In this document: positions 1 to 5,951 of the stretch, piece by piece
How the letters are laid out: every line of letters starts with the position of its first letter
Numbering within the stretch: position 1 is the first letter of the stretch
Origin: an uncultured Clostridia bacterium
GTDB lineage: Bacteria; Bacillota; Clostridia; Christensenellales; Borkfalkiaceae
DNA: 6,986 nucleotides
Assembly: GCA_934273135.1 (NCBI GenBank)
Contig: CAKQSU010000060.1
Location: forward strand, 1 to 6,986
Direction: 5' to 3'
The notes under the pieces: model-generated
Told to the model about the DNA's origin: nothing
Databases searched by the model: none
The model's input: only the letters and a program-made list of their open reading frames with translations
Program-made: the position numbers and the translations under genes

Positions 1-161
1 CTTTATGGCTTCGCAAAAACCGATTTATTGCCGCAAAAATAATTAGTAATGAAGAATGCAATCCCTAAGAGAAGAACAAAAAACAGTTATTTATAGGGTA
101 GTTACAACAATTGTTTATAATTCATAAGTATATCAAGGAGGGTAACTAAAAAAGGAAAATC
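1..161. other. Left-edge intergenic stretch, AT-rich
   Basis: No gene can be supported here. A short open frame from base 2 to a TAG at 44-46 could be the last codons of a gene cut by the window edge, but it is too short to judge. The rest is AT-rich leader for the gene at 162, with a possible -10 box at 116-121 and an AAGGAGGG tract at 135-142. Confidence 0.4.
116..121 (+). promoter_or_regulatory. Possible -10 box upstream of the membrane protein gene
   Basis: A perfect TATAAT lies about 40 nt before the ATG at 162. No good -35 is found 16-18 nt upstream (the sequence there is ATAGGG-like), and the TG that might act as an extended -10 is one base too far away. It could be a weak or activator-dependent promoter, or chance in AT-rich DNA. 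Confidence 0.3.
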
Positions 162-794
162 ATGGATGAAATAAAAACTTCTGAAGAACAGTTCAAATAT
201 AAAAGGGTTGCCGGGATAGTTATATCGGTGGTCTTTGCTGTTTTTGGGTTTGTTGTAAGTCTTGTAGGACTATTGTGTAGAATGTGGATTTTCGCTGTAG
301 TCAGTCTTGCTGTAGGCGTTTGTTTTTCTGTAATCGCTGCGGCTGCTTCTAAGCGTGGCAAAAAAGAAAACAACGAGTTTGAAGAAAGCGAAACGCAATC
401 AGAAGAGGAATACTTAACTACAGACGAACAACCGACTGTAGCAGACAAAAACACTGCAAAAGAATCAAAGGTGGTAACAGACTTAAAGAAAGTTTATAAA
501 CATTTGCAAGTTAGAATAATGGGTAATGCTATTGGTGGAGTTATTGCCGCTGTTATATGCTTTTGTGTGGGTATTATTACCGGTTTTGTAGTGTTTACAG
601 CAGTTGCTCCGCTATTCATTGTATTTGCTCTAATTAGTTTCTTTGTTTACATGTATTATGAAGACAAAATTAAAGAAGCCGGAATGGAAGATAAAAAATT
701 TAAAGCAACAAAGAAGTATAAAATAACAAAGAGGTACAAAGTACAATCTGCTAAGGAGCAATCCGAAGAAACGCATGCTACGAAAGCAAAATAG
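162..794 (+). CDS. Hypothetical four-helix membrane protein with acidic linker and Lys-rich tail
   Basis: I do not recognise this 210-residue protein. It has two hydrophobic hairpins: helices at about 16-38 and 41-62, then at 119-141 and 143-165. Between them is an acidic, polar linker (about 65-104, rich in Glu, Ser and Thr). The tail (166-210) is Lys-rich and contains a short repeat, KATKKYKITKRYK. No catalytic motif or signal-peptidase site is visible. The helix-pair/linker/helix-pair layout suggests an old duplication or a small membrane scaffold; this is inference. The start is the first ATG, with AAAGGA 5 nt upstream; the stronger AAGGAGGG at 135-142 is 19 nt away, unusually far. Codon use is AT-rich compared with the genes after 2000. 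A hairpin follows at 831-861, so the gene is probably transcribed alone or as the last in a unit. Confidence 0.75.
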   Translation: MDEIKTSEEQFKYKRVAGIVISVVFAVFGFVVSLVGLLCRMWIFAVVSLAVGVCFSVIAAAASKRGKKENNEFEESETQSEEEYLTTDEQPTVADKNTAKESKVVTDLKKVYKHLQVRIMGNAIGGVIAAVICFCVGIITGFVVFTAVAPLFIVFALISFFVYMYYEDKIKEAGMEDKKFKATKKYKITKRYKVQSAKEQSEETHATKAK

Positions 795-802
795 GGATGA
801 CT

Positions 803-832
803 ATGAAAAAATTTTTATCAGTTGAACAGTAA
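803..832 (+). other. Nine-codon open frame between the membrane gene and its hairpin
   Basis: ATG at 803 opens a frame reading MKKFLSVEQ and ending at TAA 830-832, 8 nt after the previous stop. AGGG lies 6 nt upstream. The TAA overlaps the first bases of the hairpin at 831-861. It could be a translated leader-like peptide, the stub of a gene interrupted by the hairpin repeat, or chance. Confidence 0.2.
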
Positions 833-861
833 CGGCGACCGCCGGAAAGGCGGTCGCCGTT
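831..861 (+). terminator. Strong GC hairpin, probable intrinsic terminator, repeat copy 1
   Basis: The arms at 831-843 and 849-861 pair perfectly over 13 bp, with core CGGCGACCGCC / GGCGGTCGCCG and loop GGAAA. TTTGACTCTTTTT follows, a broken U-tract, so it can end transcription from the gene at 162-794. The same core arms recur at 1794-1821, so it is also one copy of a dispersed repeat. Confidence 0.7.
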
Positions 862-951
862 TGACTCTTTTTCGCGATTAAAAGGTATTTATAAAAAGCG
901 TAAGAGTTTAACCGACTATGTTGCAAGGCAAAGTTAAGAAAAAACATAAGA

Positions 952-984
952 ATTCTAAAATTCTAAATTTGTTTTTGATATAAT
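952..984 (+). promoter_or_regulatory. Extended -10 box behind a tandem ATTCTAAA repeat, facing the 3' end of the nuclease gene
   Basis: TGATATAAT at 976-984 is a perfect extended -10. Just upstream, ATTCTAAA is repeated exactly in tandem (952-959, 960-967). No consensus -35 is present. A transcript starting near 990 would run straight into the stem-loop at 989-1015 and then antisense to the nuclease gene. It could be a real short or antisense RNA promoter, or chance in AT-rich DNA. Confidence 0.3.
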
Positions 985-988
985 GAAA

Positions 989-1015
989 CTGCCTATAAGT
1001 GTTTACTTATGGCAG
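989..1015. terminator. Stem-loop after the nuclease gene, possibly bidirectional terminator
   Basis: CTGCC (989-993) pairs with GGCAG (1011-1015), and ATAAGT (995-1000) pairs with ACTTAT (1005-1010). One T is bulged and the loop is GTTT. It lies 10 nt beyond the nuclease stop codon. Reading minus, a short TTT follows; reading plus, CTTTT follows. The U-tracts are weak, so termination is likely but probably inefficient. Confidence 0.5.
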
Positions 1016-1025
1016 CTTTTCATAT

Positions 1026-1763
1026 TTATGTTTCTTCAAAGTTTATTTCGTTAATTTTAATTCTGTCTTTATTCAATTTTGTTTGCAAAGTAAACTTTAA
1101 GTTCTTACCGTCTTTAGGATATAAACAAACAAGAGTTATCTTTAATCGTCTATAATGGTTCATTTTGTACTTAACTTGCTCATCATATTTAGGTTGTCCT
1201 TTTAATCCAAAGTATTCAATATATACATGGTTGTCTTTTCCTAAATAATTTTTAAGGCAAAAATCTGGTTTTAGCGGCTTTTCTTCGCCAATATCTAAAG
1301 GCACTTCGTAAGCATGGGCAATACCTTTGTCAAATAACCAATCGTCTATTACTTGTTCAGAAATGCTTTTTACAATATGACCGTCATCGCACTCATGTAC
1401 ACCTTCATATGATTCGTCTAACGGCTCACCTGTTGGGAATTCACATTTATGTACTTTTATCAGAACATCTTTATCCTTGTATTTTTTGTAACAATCATAA
1501 CAAAAATGCTTTCCGTTAGACGGCTTGCCACAAATTATACATGTAATTTCGTTGTTGTCGGTTCTTTCCGCATCATTTGCAGCATGTTTTTGACAGTCGC
1601 AAGGTTTGTCTGTTTCGTGCCATTTCCCGCACTGAGGGCATTGTTCGATTAGATTTTTGCGTTTCATTTCACCATGTTTACGGCATAATCTATCTTTACG
1701 CGCGTTTCCCATGTATGTGCTTGTCGGTTCACCGCAAATAGGACATTTTAGTTCGTTATCCAT
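1026..1763 (-). CDS. Zinc-cluster protein with PD-(D/E)XK-like nuclease domain
   Basis: The protein has 245 residues if it starts at the ATG at 1763, which has TGAGGAG 5 nt upstream. The frame stays open to 1967, but that extension reads through the hairpin at 1794-1821 and has no ribosome site, so I reject it. The N-terminal half carries three probable zinc clusters: C7/C10/C27/H30, C42/C45/C55/C57 and C75/C78/C88/C91. The C-terminal half resembles a compact PD-(D/E)XK fold: E136 in a VKSISEQVIDDWL helix, D167 in KPDF, and E183 in VYIEYFG, with lysines in the following helix (about 193-207) that could supply the missing motif Lys. Such cores occur in Vsr/DUF559-type endonucleases and some superfamily 1 helicases. 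I infer DNA binding and cleavage, perhaps repair or defence. No methylase or helicase is adjacent. The gene is AT-rich and stands alone between two hairpin repeats. Confidence 0.7.
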   Translation of the reverse strand: MDNELKCPICGEPTSTYMGNARKDRLCRKHGEMKRKNLIEQCPQCGKWHETDKPCDCQKHAANDAERTDNNEITCIICGKPSNGKHFCYDCYKKYKDKDVLIKVHKCEFPTGEPLDESYEGVHECDDGHIVKSISEQVIDDWLFDKGIAHAYEVPLDIGEEKPLKPDFCLKNYLGKDNHVYIEYFGLKGQPKYDEQVKYKMNHYRRLKITLVCLYPKDGKNLKFTLQTKLNKDRIKINEINFEET

Positions 1764-1793
1764 AGTTCTCCTCAACTCATATGATTTATTTAT

Positions 1794-1821
1794 CGGCGAC
1801 CGCTTGAAAAGGCGGTCGCCG
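1794..1821. repeat. GC hairpin, repeat copy 2
   Basis: CGGCGACCGC (1794-1803) pairs perfectly with GCGGTCGCCG (1812-1821), extended by a T-G and a T-A pair around a GAAA loop. Core arms, loop purines and the following GTTT match the copy at 831-861 in the same orientation. On the minus strand it lies between the flotillin stop and the nuclease ATG but lacks a following U-tract. It may mark the end of the flotillin transcript, sit in the nuclease leader, or be an inserted repeat. Confidence 0.7.
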
Positions 1822-2006
1822 TTTAACGTTGGTATAAAAATGTTTTTTATTGTTGCATTACAAAGTTCTTTCTTTTTCCGCGCCGAAAAACTTTTTCCGT
1901 CGCCGTTTAATTGGCAAATTTTCCTGCCGTTTTTATCTACCTGTTTCTTTTGCTTACAATCGCTCAACTTTTCAAAAAGTCGCGCTATAAGGCGATTAAA
2001 CGGGCG

Positions 2007-3446
2007 TTATTCGCTTTTTTGCTCGGTTGCGGGTGCTTGAGAGGGGGCGGCGGGTTCTTCTGTTTTTGCTTCCTTGGGCGCGACGATTTCCGGCATGGTA
2101 AGCCCTGCCATTTTGAAAACGTCATTCAAAGGGGGAAGAGACTGCAACATCCCGGAAAGGAATGAAGCAGTGGAAGTTTTGCCGTCCTTTGCGCCGTTGC
2201 CGTCCCAAACGGTAACTTTGTCGATTTTGATGTTCTTTATCGCTTCGACCTGCGTTGCGATAATCTTTTCAATCTTGTCGGTAATCATAAGGCGAGCCGC
2301 TTCGTTGGTGTCGCCGCCGGCGGCTTTGACAACTTCCGCAAGACCTTCCGCCTGAGCCGTTAAAACTTCCTTTACGCCGCGCGCCTGCGCTTCCATTTTT
2401 GCGTAAATTGCGTCCGCTTCACCGCGCGCTTTGCGCCTGATTTGTTCGGCTTCCGCTTCCGCTTGAAGTTCTCTTTCTTGCTTTTCGATTTTCGCCTTTA
2501 CGATTATATCCGCTTCCTGCGTGGCGACTTCTCTTTCGGCACGCGCTTCTTCGGCTTCCTTTTCGGCGGCGTAAGCTTCCTGTAAAGCTTTTGCCGCGTT
2601 AATCTTTTCCGAAGATACGGCGCGTTGTTCGGCTTCCGCTTCCGCCTGGCGCAAAAGCGATTTGGAGTTGGCTATCTGAACTTTCGCTTCGTTTTCGCCC
2701 TGGATTGCCACGGAGTCGGCGTTGGCAACGTGAATACGCTGTTCCTTTCTTGCGTTGGCTTCGCCGATTGCGCCGGCTCTGTCCGCTTCCGCAACGGAAA
2801 TTTTAGCGTCGTTAATGGCTTTTGCGGCGGCTTCCTTACCGAGCGCGACTATGTAGCCCGATTCGTCGGAAATGTCCGTTACGTTAACGTTGATAAGGCG
2901 GAGACCTATCTTTTTGAGTTCGCCCTCAACGTTGCGGCTTACCGCTTCCAAAAACTTATCTCTGTCGGTGTTTATCTCTTCGATGTCCATCGTTGCGATG
3001 ACAAGACGGAGCTGACCGAATATAATGTCCTTGGCAAGTTCCTGTATCTGCGCCATTTTAAGCCTTAAAAGCCTTTCCGCGGCGTTCTGCATAATGCCGG
3101 GTTCGGTCGAAATGCCTACGGTGAAGATAGAGGGAACGTCGATACGAATGTTCTGGCGGGAGAGCGCGCTCTTTAAGTCTACCGAGATGGAGATGGGCGT
3201 TAAGTCGAGAAATTCATACGACTGGAAGAGCGGAACGATAAAGCAAACGCCGCCGTGAATACATTTTGCCGAACGGCGCGTGCCGTCCTTGTTGGACGAA
3301 ACCTTACCGTAAACGACCATGATTTTGTCCGACGGACATTTTTTGAACCTCGTGCAGATAAGCAGTACAATCATAACGAGTATGAGGGGGATTACTATGC
3401 AAAGGGCGACTATGCCGCCCGCCGAAGCTAAAAGATTGTTGTACAT
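2007..3446 (-). CDS. floT: Flotillin (SPFH/band 7 membrane scaffold protein), FloT-like
   Basis: This 479-residue protein has the flotillin layout in full. A single membrane segment lies at about 10-32, followed by basic CTRFKK. An SPFH/band 7 domain spans about 38-200. A long Ala/Glu-rich coiled coil with repeated EAE and AEAEA units spans about 203-365. A C-terminal region (366-455) is followed by a Pro/Ala/Glu tail. Flotillins oligomerise on the inner face of the membrane and organise functional microdomains; this is family knowledge. The length fits FloT/YuaG (about 500) better than the shorter FloA. The start has AAAAGGAG 6 nt upstream, and that site fills the 14-nt gap after the NfeD-like gene, so the two are co-transcribed and probably translationally linked. 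No clear terminator directly follows the stop. The gene is GC-rich relative to the nuclease gene beyond it. Confidence 0.93.
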   Translation of the reverse strand: MYNNLLASAGGIVALCIVIPLILVMIVLLICTRFKKCPSDKIMVVYGKVSSNKDGTRRSAKCIHGGVCFIVPLFQSYEFLDLTPISISVDLKSALSRQNIRIDVPSIFTVGISTEPGIMQNAAERLLRLKMAQIQELAKDIIFGQLRLVIATMDIEEINTDRDKFLEAVSRNVEGELKKIGLRLINVNVTDISDESGYIVALGKEAAAKAINDAKISVAEADRAGAIGEANARKEQRIHVANADSVAIQGENEAKVQIANSKSLLRQAEAEAEQRAVSSEKINAAKALQEAYAAEKEAEEARAEREVATQEADIIVKAKIEKQERELQAEAEAEQIRRKARGEADAIYAKMEAQARGVKEVLTAQAEGLAEVVKAAGGDTNEAARLMITDKIEKIIATQVEAIKNIKIDKVTVWDGNGAKDGKTSTASFLSGMLQSLPPLNDVFKMAGLTMPEIVAPKEAKTEEPAAPSQAPATEQKSE

Positions 3447-3460
3447 GTTTTACTCCTTTT

Positions 3461-4054
3461 TTATATTTTTTCGACGAGATATTCGTCGCCGATAACGGAA
3501 ATTATTCTTACTTTCGCGCCGGTAAGTATCGGCGTTTCGCCGCTCTGAACGGCGGACTTTTCTACGTAGCGTTCGGAAACGTTAAGCGTTACTTTGCCGC
3601 TGCCCTCGTTTTTGGGCGGTATCGTCAAATATACTTCGGCTATCTTGCCGACCGCTTCGTTGTAATCGATATTGCCGTTGGATTGAAGCCCCGTCACCCA
3701 CTTCATTAAAAACGCCATGCCGACGAGCGCAGCCGTACCGGAGACAAGCGATACTATGATTGCGAGCGTCAGATTGTTATCCGCGAGCGTGTAGCCGAGC
3801 CAGCCGCCTATCGCGAAAAAGGCAACTAAGCCTCTTACCGAAAAAAGCGTTATACCCGGGTCATTGTCGAGTATTCCGTCGCTGTCGGTATCGCCGCAAC
3901 CCGCGTCCGGACAGTCGGCGTCCGTATCCGCGTCGCCGCCGCCCGACCCGAAGCCGACGAGCAGAAGTATGACTTGCACGACAAGCAACACCGTTGCCGG
4001 GCAAGCTATGCAGAAATAAATTTTTTGCGCAATGTTAAGTGTTTCCCACCACAT
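3461..4054 (-). CDS. NfeD-like membrane protein with C-terminal OB fold, YuaF-like partner of flotillin
   Basis: The protein has 197 residues. Membrane helices lie at about 11-34, 70-90 and 95-120. A soluble domain at about 128-197 has the hydrophobic pattern of the NfeD OB fold (for example AVGKIAEVYLTI and GAKVRIISVIGDEYLVEKI). Short NfeD proteins of this type are regularly encoded beside flotillins (yuaF-yuaG in B. subtilis) and are thought to act with them in the membrane. Between helices 1 and 2 (about 38-67) is an Asp-rich loop with two Cys (C48, C53) and the string DTDSDGILDND, which resembles calcium-binding thrombospondin type 3 or dockerin-like loops; it would face outside if the N-terminus is cytoplasmic. 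The start has AAAAGGAGGA 6 nt upstream. It is first in the operon, behind the promoter at 4195-4223. Confidence 0.88.
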   Translation of the reverse strand: MWWETLNIAQKIYFCIACPATVLLVVQVILLLVGFGSGGGDADTDADCPDAGCGDTDSDGILDNDPGITLFSVRGLVAFFAIGGWLGYTLADNNLTLAIIVSLVSGTAALVGMAFLMKWVTGLQSNGNIDYNEAVGKIAEVYLTIPPKNEGSGKVTLNVSERYVEKSAVQSGETPILTGAKVRIISVIGDEYLVEKI

Positions 4055-4060
4055 TTTCGC

Positions 4061-4070
4061 TCCTCCTTTT
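4061..4070 (-). promoter_or_regulatory. Ribosome binding site of the NfeD-like gene
   Basis: Reading minus, AAAAGGAGGA lies 6 nt before the ATG at 4054. It is near-perfect and fixes the start. Confidence 0.85.
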
Positions 4071-4087
4071 TACGGGCGTTCATGCGT

Positions 4088-4118
4088 TTTGTCATGCTTT
4101 GCACAAAAACACGACAAA
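4088..4118 (-). promoter_or_regulatory. Stem-loop in the leader of the NfeD-flotillin operon
   Basis: Bases 4088-4096 (TTTGTCATG) pair with 4110-4118 (CACGACAAA). In the minus-strand RNA this is 9 bp with one U-G wobble and a 13-nt loop. It lies in the middle of an approximately 130-nt leader, upstream of the ribosome site. No known riboswitch is recognised. A leader structure or RNA-stability element is possible. Confidence 0.4.
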
Positions 4119-4170
4119 CTTAACTCATTCAGCCCTGAAATCTACATTTTGTTGTATTATTCCATTATGA

Positions 4171-4228
4171 ACGATACATTATAATGTTTATTTTAGTATA
4201 CCATAATATTATTGTATCGTCAAACGAT
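4171..4228. promoter_or_regulatory. Candidate operator: ACGAT-type inverted repeats over the divergent promoters
   Basis: ACGATACA at 4171-4178 and its exact reverse complement at 4213-4220 bracket the minus-strand promoter. A third half-site, ACGAT at 4224-4228, forms a palindrome ATCGT-CAA-ACGAT (4216-4228) with the second. That palindrome overlaps the minus -35 and touches the plus -35. A regulator bound here could control both directions. The DNA is AT-rich, so chance is not excluded. Confidence 0.4.
4195..4223 (-). promoter_or_regulatory. Promoter of the NfeD-flotillin operon
   Basis: Reading minus, TTGACG (4223-4218) and TATACT (4200-4195) are separated by 17 nt, with TGG directly before the -10 giving an extended -10. 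This is a housekeeping sigma-A-type promoter, not the SigW type used by some Bacillus flotillin operons. Transcription should start near 4188. An inverted repeat, ACGATACA (4171-4178) and TGTATCGT (4213-4220), flanks the -10 and overlaps the -35. Confidence 0.8.
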
Positions 4229-4256
4229 TGCAAGAAAGTTTTTTTTGTGGTAAAAT
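4228..4256 (+). promoter_or_regulatory. Promoter of the FAD-dependent dehydrogenase gene
   Basis: TTGCAA (4228-4233) and TAAAAT (4251-4256) are spaced by 17 nt, with TGG before the -10 forming an extended -10. The start point should be near 4263, leaving a leader of about 135 nt. Its -35 begins 4 nt after the -35 of the opposing promoter ends. Confidence 0.75.
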
Positions 4257-4271
4257 AATCGGGCAAAGAAA

Positions 4272-4382
4272 CGCGCATATTTTTTTGCGCGCGAGAAACC
4301 GATAAAGCTTTGTATTCTTTTAAGCCTTTTAAGCGTTCGGCTTAAAAGGATACGGGCTTAAAAACAAGGCGGCAAAAACCGC
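4272..4382 (+). promoter_or_regulatory. Structured 5' leader of the FAD-dependent dehydrogenase gene
   Basis: Three hairpins can form. First, CGCGCA (4272-4277) pairs with TGCGCG (4286-4291) across a T-rich loop. Second, CCTTTTAAGC (4325-4334) pairs perfectly over 10 bp with GCTTAAAAGG (4340-4349), with loop GTTCG. Third, GCGG (4369-4372) pairs with CCGC (4379-4382) just before the ribosome site at 4387-4392. The left arm of the second hairpin is tandemly duplicated (CTTTTAAGC at 4317-4325 and 4326-4334), and a second partial right arm, GCTTAAAA, lies at 4356-4363, so alternative pairings exist. I recognise no known riboswitch class. Confidence 0.45.
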
Positions 4383-4399
4383 AAACGGAGGATAACTAT

Positions 4400-5794
4400 A
4401 TGAAAAAATACGACGTAGTTGTAATCGGCGCGGGTCCGAGCGGAATTTTCTGCGCGTACGAGCTGAAAACCAAACGCCCCGACCTCAGCGTTTTAATCGT
4501 TGAAAAGGGCAGAATACTTGAAAAACGCCAATGCCCCAAACGCTTTACCGGCGTGTGCGCGGGCTGCAAGCCTTGCTCTATAACGACGGGTTTTGCGGGC
4601 GCGGGCGCATTTTCCGACGGCAAACTTTCTTTAAGCCCGGACGTAGGCGGTAACCTTCAACAGATTTTAGGCTACGACAAAGCGTGCGAACTCATCAAGC
4701 GTTCGGACGATATTTACCTTAAATTCGGCGCGGATACTTTCGTTTACGGCGTAGACAAGGAAGAAGAAATTCGCGAAATCCGCAAAAAGGCGATAGGCGC
4801 GAACCTTAAACTCATAGAATGTCCTATCCGCCACCTCGGCACCGAAGAGGGCTACAAAATTTATTTAAGGCTCGAACACCACTTGCAGGAACTCGGCGTG
4901 GATATGATTTTCAATACCATGGTCACCGATATTTTAATCGAGGACAACAAGGTCAAAGGCGTTGTAACAGACAAGGGCGAAACGTACTTAGCCGATTACG
5001 TCGTTGCGGGCATCGGCAGAGAGGGCGCGGAATGGCTTTGCAATATCTGCCGCAAGCATGACGTTAAAACGACGGTCGGTACCGTCGATATCGGCGTAAG
5101 GGTCGAACTCCGCGACGAGGTTATGGAATATCTCAACAACAACCTTTATGAGGCGAAACTTGTTTATTACGCCCCGACTTTCGACGATAAGGTGAGAACT
5201 TTCTGCACCAACCCGTCGGGCGAAGTCGCAACCGAATATTACGAAAACGGTCTTGCGGTAGTCAACGGTCACGCGTATAAGAGTAAGGAATTCAAAACTC
5301 ACAACACCAACTTCGCCGTTCTCGTGTCCAAAAACTTCACCAAGCCGTTCAAGACCCCGATTGAATACGGCAAAAAGATTGCCGAACTTTCCAACATGCT
5401 CTGCGACGGCAAGATTCTCGTTCAACGCTTCGGCGACTTTAAGCGCGGAAGAAGAACGACCGAAGAACGCCTTTACCGCAACAACATTGTGCCGACGTTA
5501 AAGGACGCCGTTCCCGGCGATTTATCGCTCGTTTTGCCGCACAGAATTATGGTCGATATCACCGAAATGCTTTACGCTCTCGATAAAGTTTCCCCGGGCG
5601 TTGCAAGCGACGAAACGCTCCTTTATGGCGTAGAAGTCAAGTTCTACTCCAATTCCGTAGTCGTCGACAAGTCGTTTGAAACGAGCGTTAAAGGGCTTTA
5701 TTCGATAGGCGACGGCGCGTCCGTCACGAGGGGCTTGCAGCAAGCGAGCGCGAACGGTTTAAGCGTTGCCGACAGCATTATGGAAAAAATCTAA
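4400..5794 (+). CDS. FAD-dependent dehydrogenase, COG2509-type NAD(P)/FAD oxidoreductase
   Basis: This complete 464-residue flavoprotein starts at an ATG with GGAGGA 7 nt upstream. The N-terminal Rossmann fold carries the dinucleotide motif GAGPSG (10-15), and E35 in LIVEKG would bind the FAD ribose. Then come C45, C53, C56 and C59 (spacing C-x7-C-x2-C-x2-C) and the family block GAGAFSDGKLSLSP (67-80). The C-terminal FAD-contact block is IGDGASVTRGLQQAS (436-450), preceded by GDLSLVLPHRI (373-383) and ETLLYGVEVKFYS (405-417). These blocks match the uncharacterised COG2509 dehydrogenases, common in anaerobic Firmicutes; their substrate is not established. The closely spaced Cys could bind an iron-sulfur cluster or metal, which is inference. 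No membrane helix or signal peptide is seen, so it is cytosolic. It is monocistronic, with its own promoter and terminator. Confidence 0.9.
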   Translation: MKKYDVVVIGAGPSGIFCAYELKTKRPDLSVLIVEKGRILEKRQCPKRFTGVCAGCKPCSITTGFAGAGAFSDGKLSLSPDVGGNLQQILGYDKACELIKRSDDIYLKFGADTFVYGVDKEEEIREIRKKAIGANLKLIECPIRHLGTEEGYKIYLRLEHHLQELGVDMIFNTMVTDILIEDNKVKGVVTDKGETYLADYVVAGIGREGAEWLCNICRKHDVKTTVGTVDIGVRVELRDEVMEYLNNNLYEAKLVYYAPTFDDKVRTFCTNPSGEVATEYYENGLAVVNGHAYKSKEFKTHNTNFAVLVSKNFTKPFKTPIEYGKKIAELSNMLCDGKILVQRFGDFKRGRRTTEERLYRNNIVPTLKDAVPGDLSLVLPHRIMVDITEMLYALDKVSPGVASDETLLYGVEVKFYSNSVVVDKSFETSVKGLYSIGDGASVTRGLQQASANGLSVADSIMEKI

Positions 5795-5820
5795 GCGCAG
5801 TAATCTGAATATATAATATG

Positions 5821-5868
5821 AAATCAAGCCGTTTGCCCGTGCATTTGCCCGCAAGCGGCTTTTTGATT
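5821..5868 (+). terminator. Intrinsic terminator of the FAD-dependent dehydrogenase gene
   Basis: AAGCCGTTTGC (5826-5836) pairs with GCAAGCGGCTT (5851-5861), 11 bp with one wobble, followed by TTT then GATT. It starts about 27 nt after the stop codon. The loop is 14 nt. Outer AATC/GATT bases could extend the stem. Confidence 0.8.
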
Positions 5869-5908
5869 GTCGGTTTGTTGTAGAAAAGTAAGTTATTCGA
5901 ATATAATG

Positions 5909-5922
5909 CGAACGTTTGTTTA
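5909..5922. promoter_or_regulatory. Possible LexA (SOS) box
   Basis: CGAACGTTTGTTTA resembles the Gram-positive LexA/DinR box CGAACRNRYGTTYC, departing at one internal and the last position. It lies about 30 nt upstream of the -35 of the toxin-like gene, a plausible position for damage control. A single near-match is weak evidence. Confidence 0.25.
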
Positions 5923-5951
5923 AATTTTTAATAAATTGTGGGACGTAGCTC

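Noticed and set aside
918..983. Short Lys-rich open frame starting at 918
   Set aside because: It has no ribosome site, only about 20 codons, and lies in AT-rich intergenic DNA.
831..1821. CRISPR-like array from the repeated hairpins
   Set aside because: There are only two copies, nearly 1 kb apart with a gene between them, and no regular spacers.
1764..1967. Upstream extension of the nuclease frame (68 extra residues)
   Set aside because: It reads through the GC hairpin at 1794-1821, has no ribosome site at 1967, and the ATG at 1763 has a clear one.
1860..2006. Possible terminator directly after the flotillin stop
   Set aside because: Only short mismatched stems without a following U-tract were found; the hairpin at 1794-1821 is the better but still weak candidate.
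2625..3068. Open plus-strand frame over the flotillin gene
   Set aside because: It is a shadow of the Ala/Glu-rich coiled-coil coding on the minus strand; it has no ribosome site and low-complexity Phe/Val/Gly composition.
4988..5425. Open minus-strand frame inside the dehydrogenase gene
   Set aside because: It is antisense to a well-conserved flavoprotein and has no recognisable domain.
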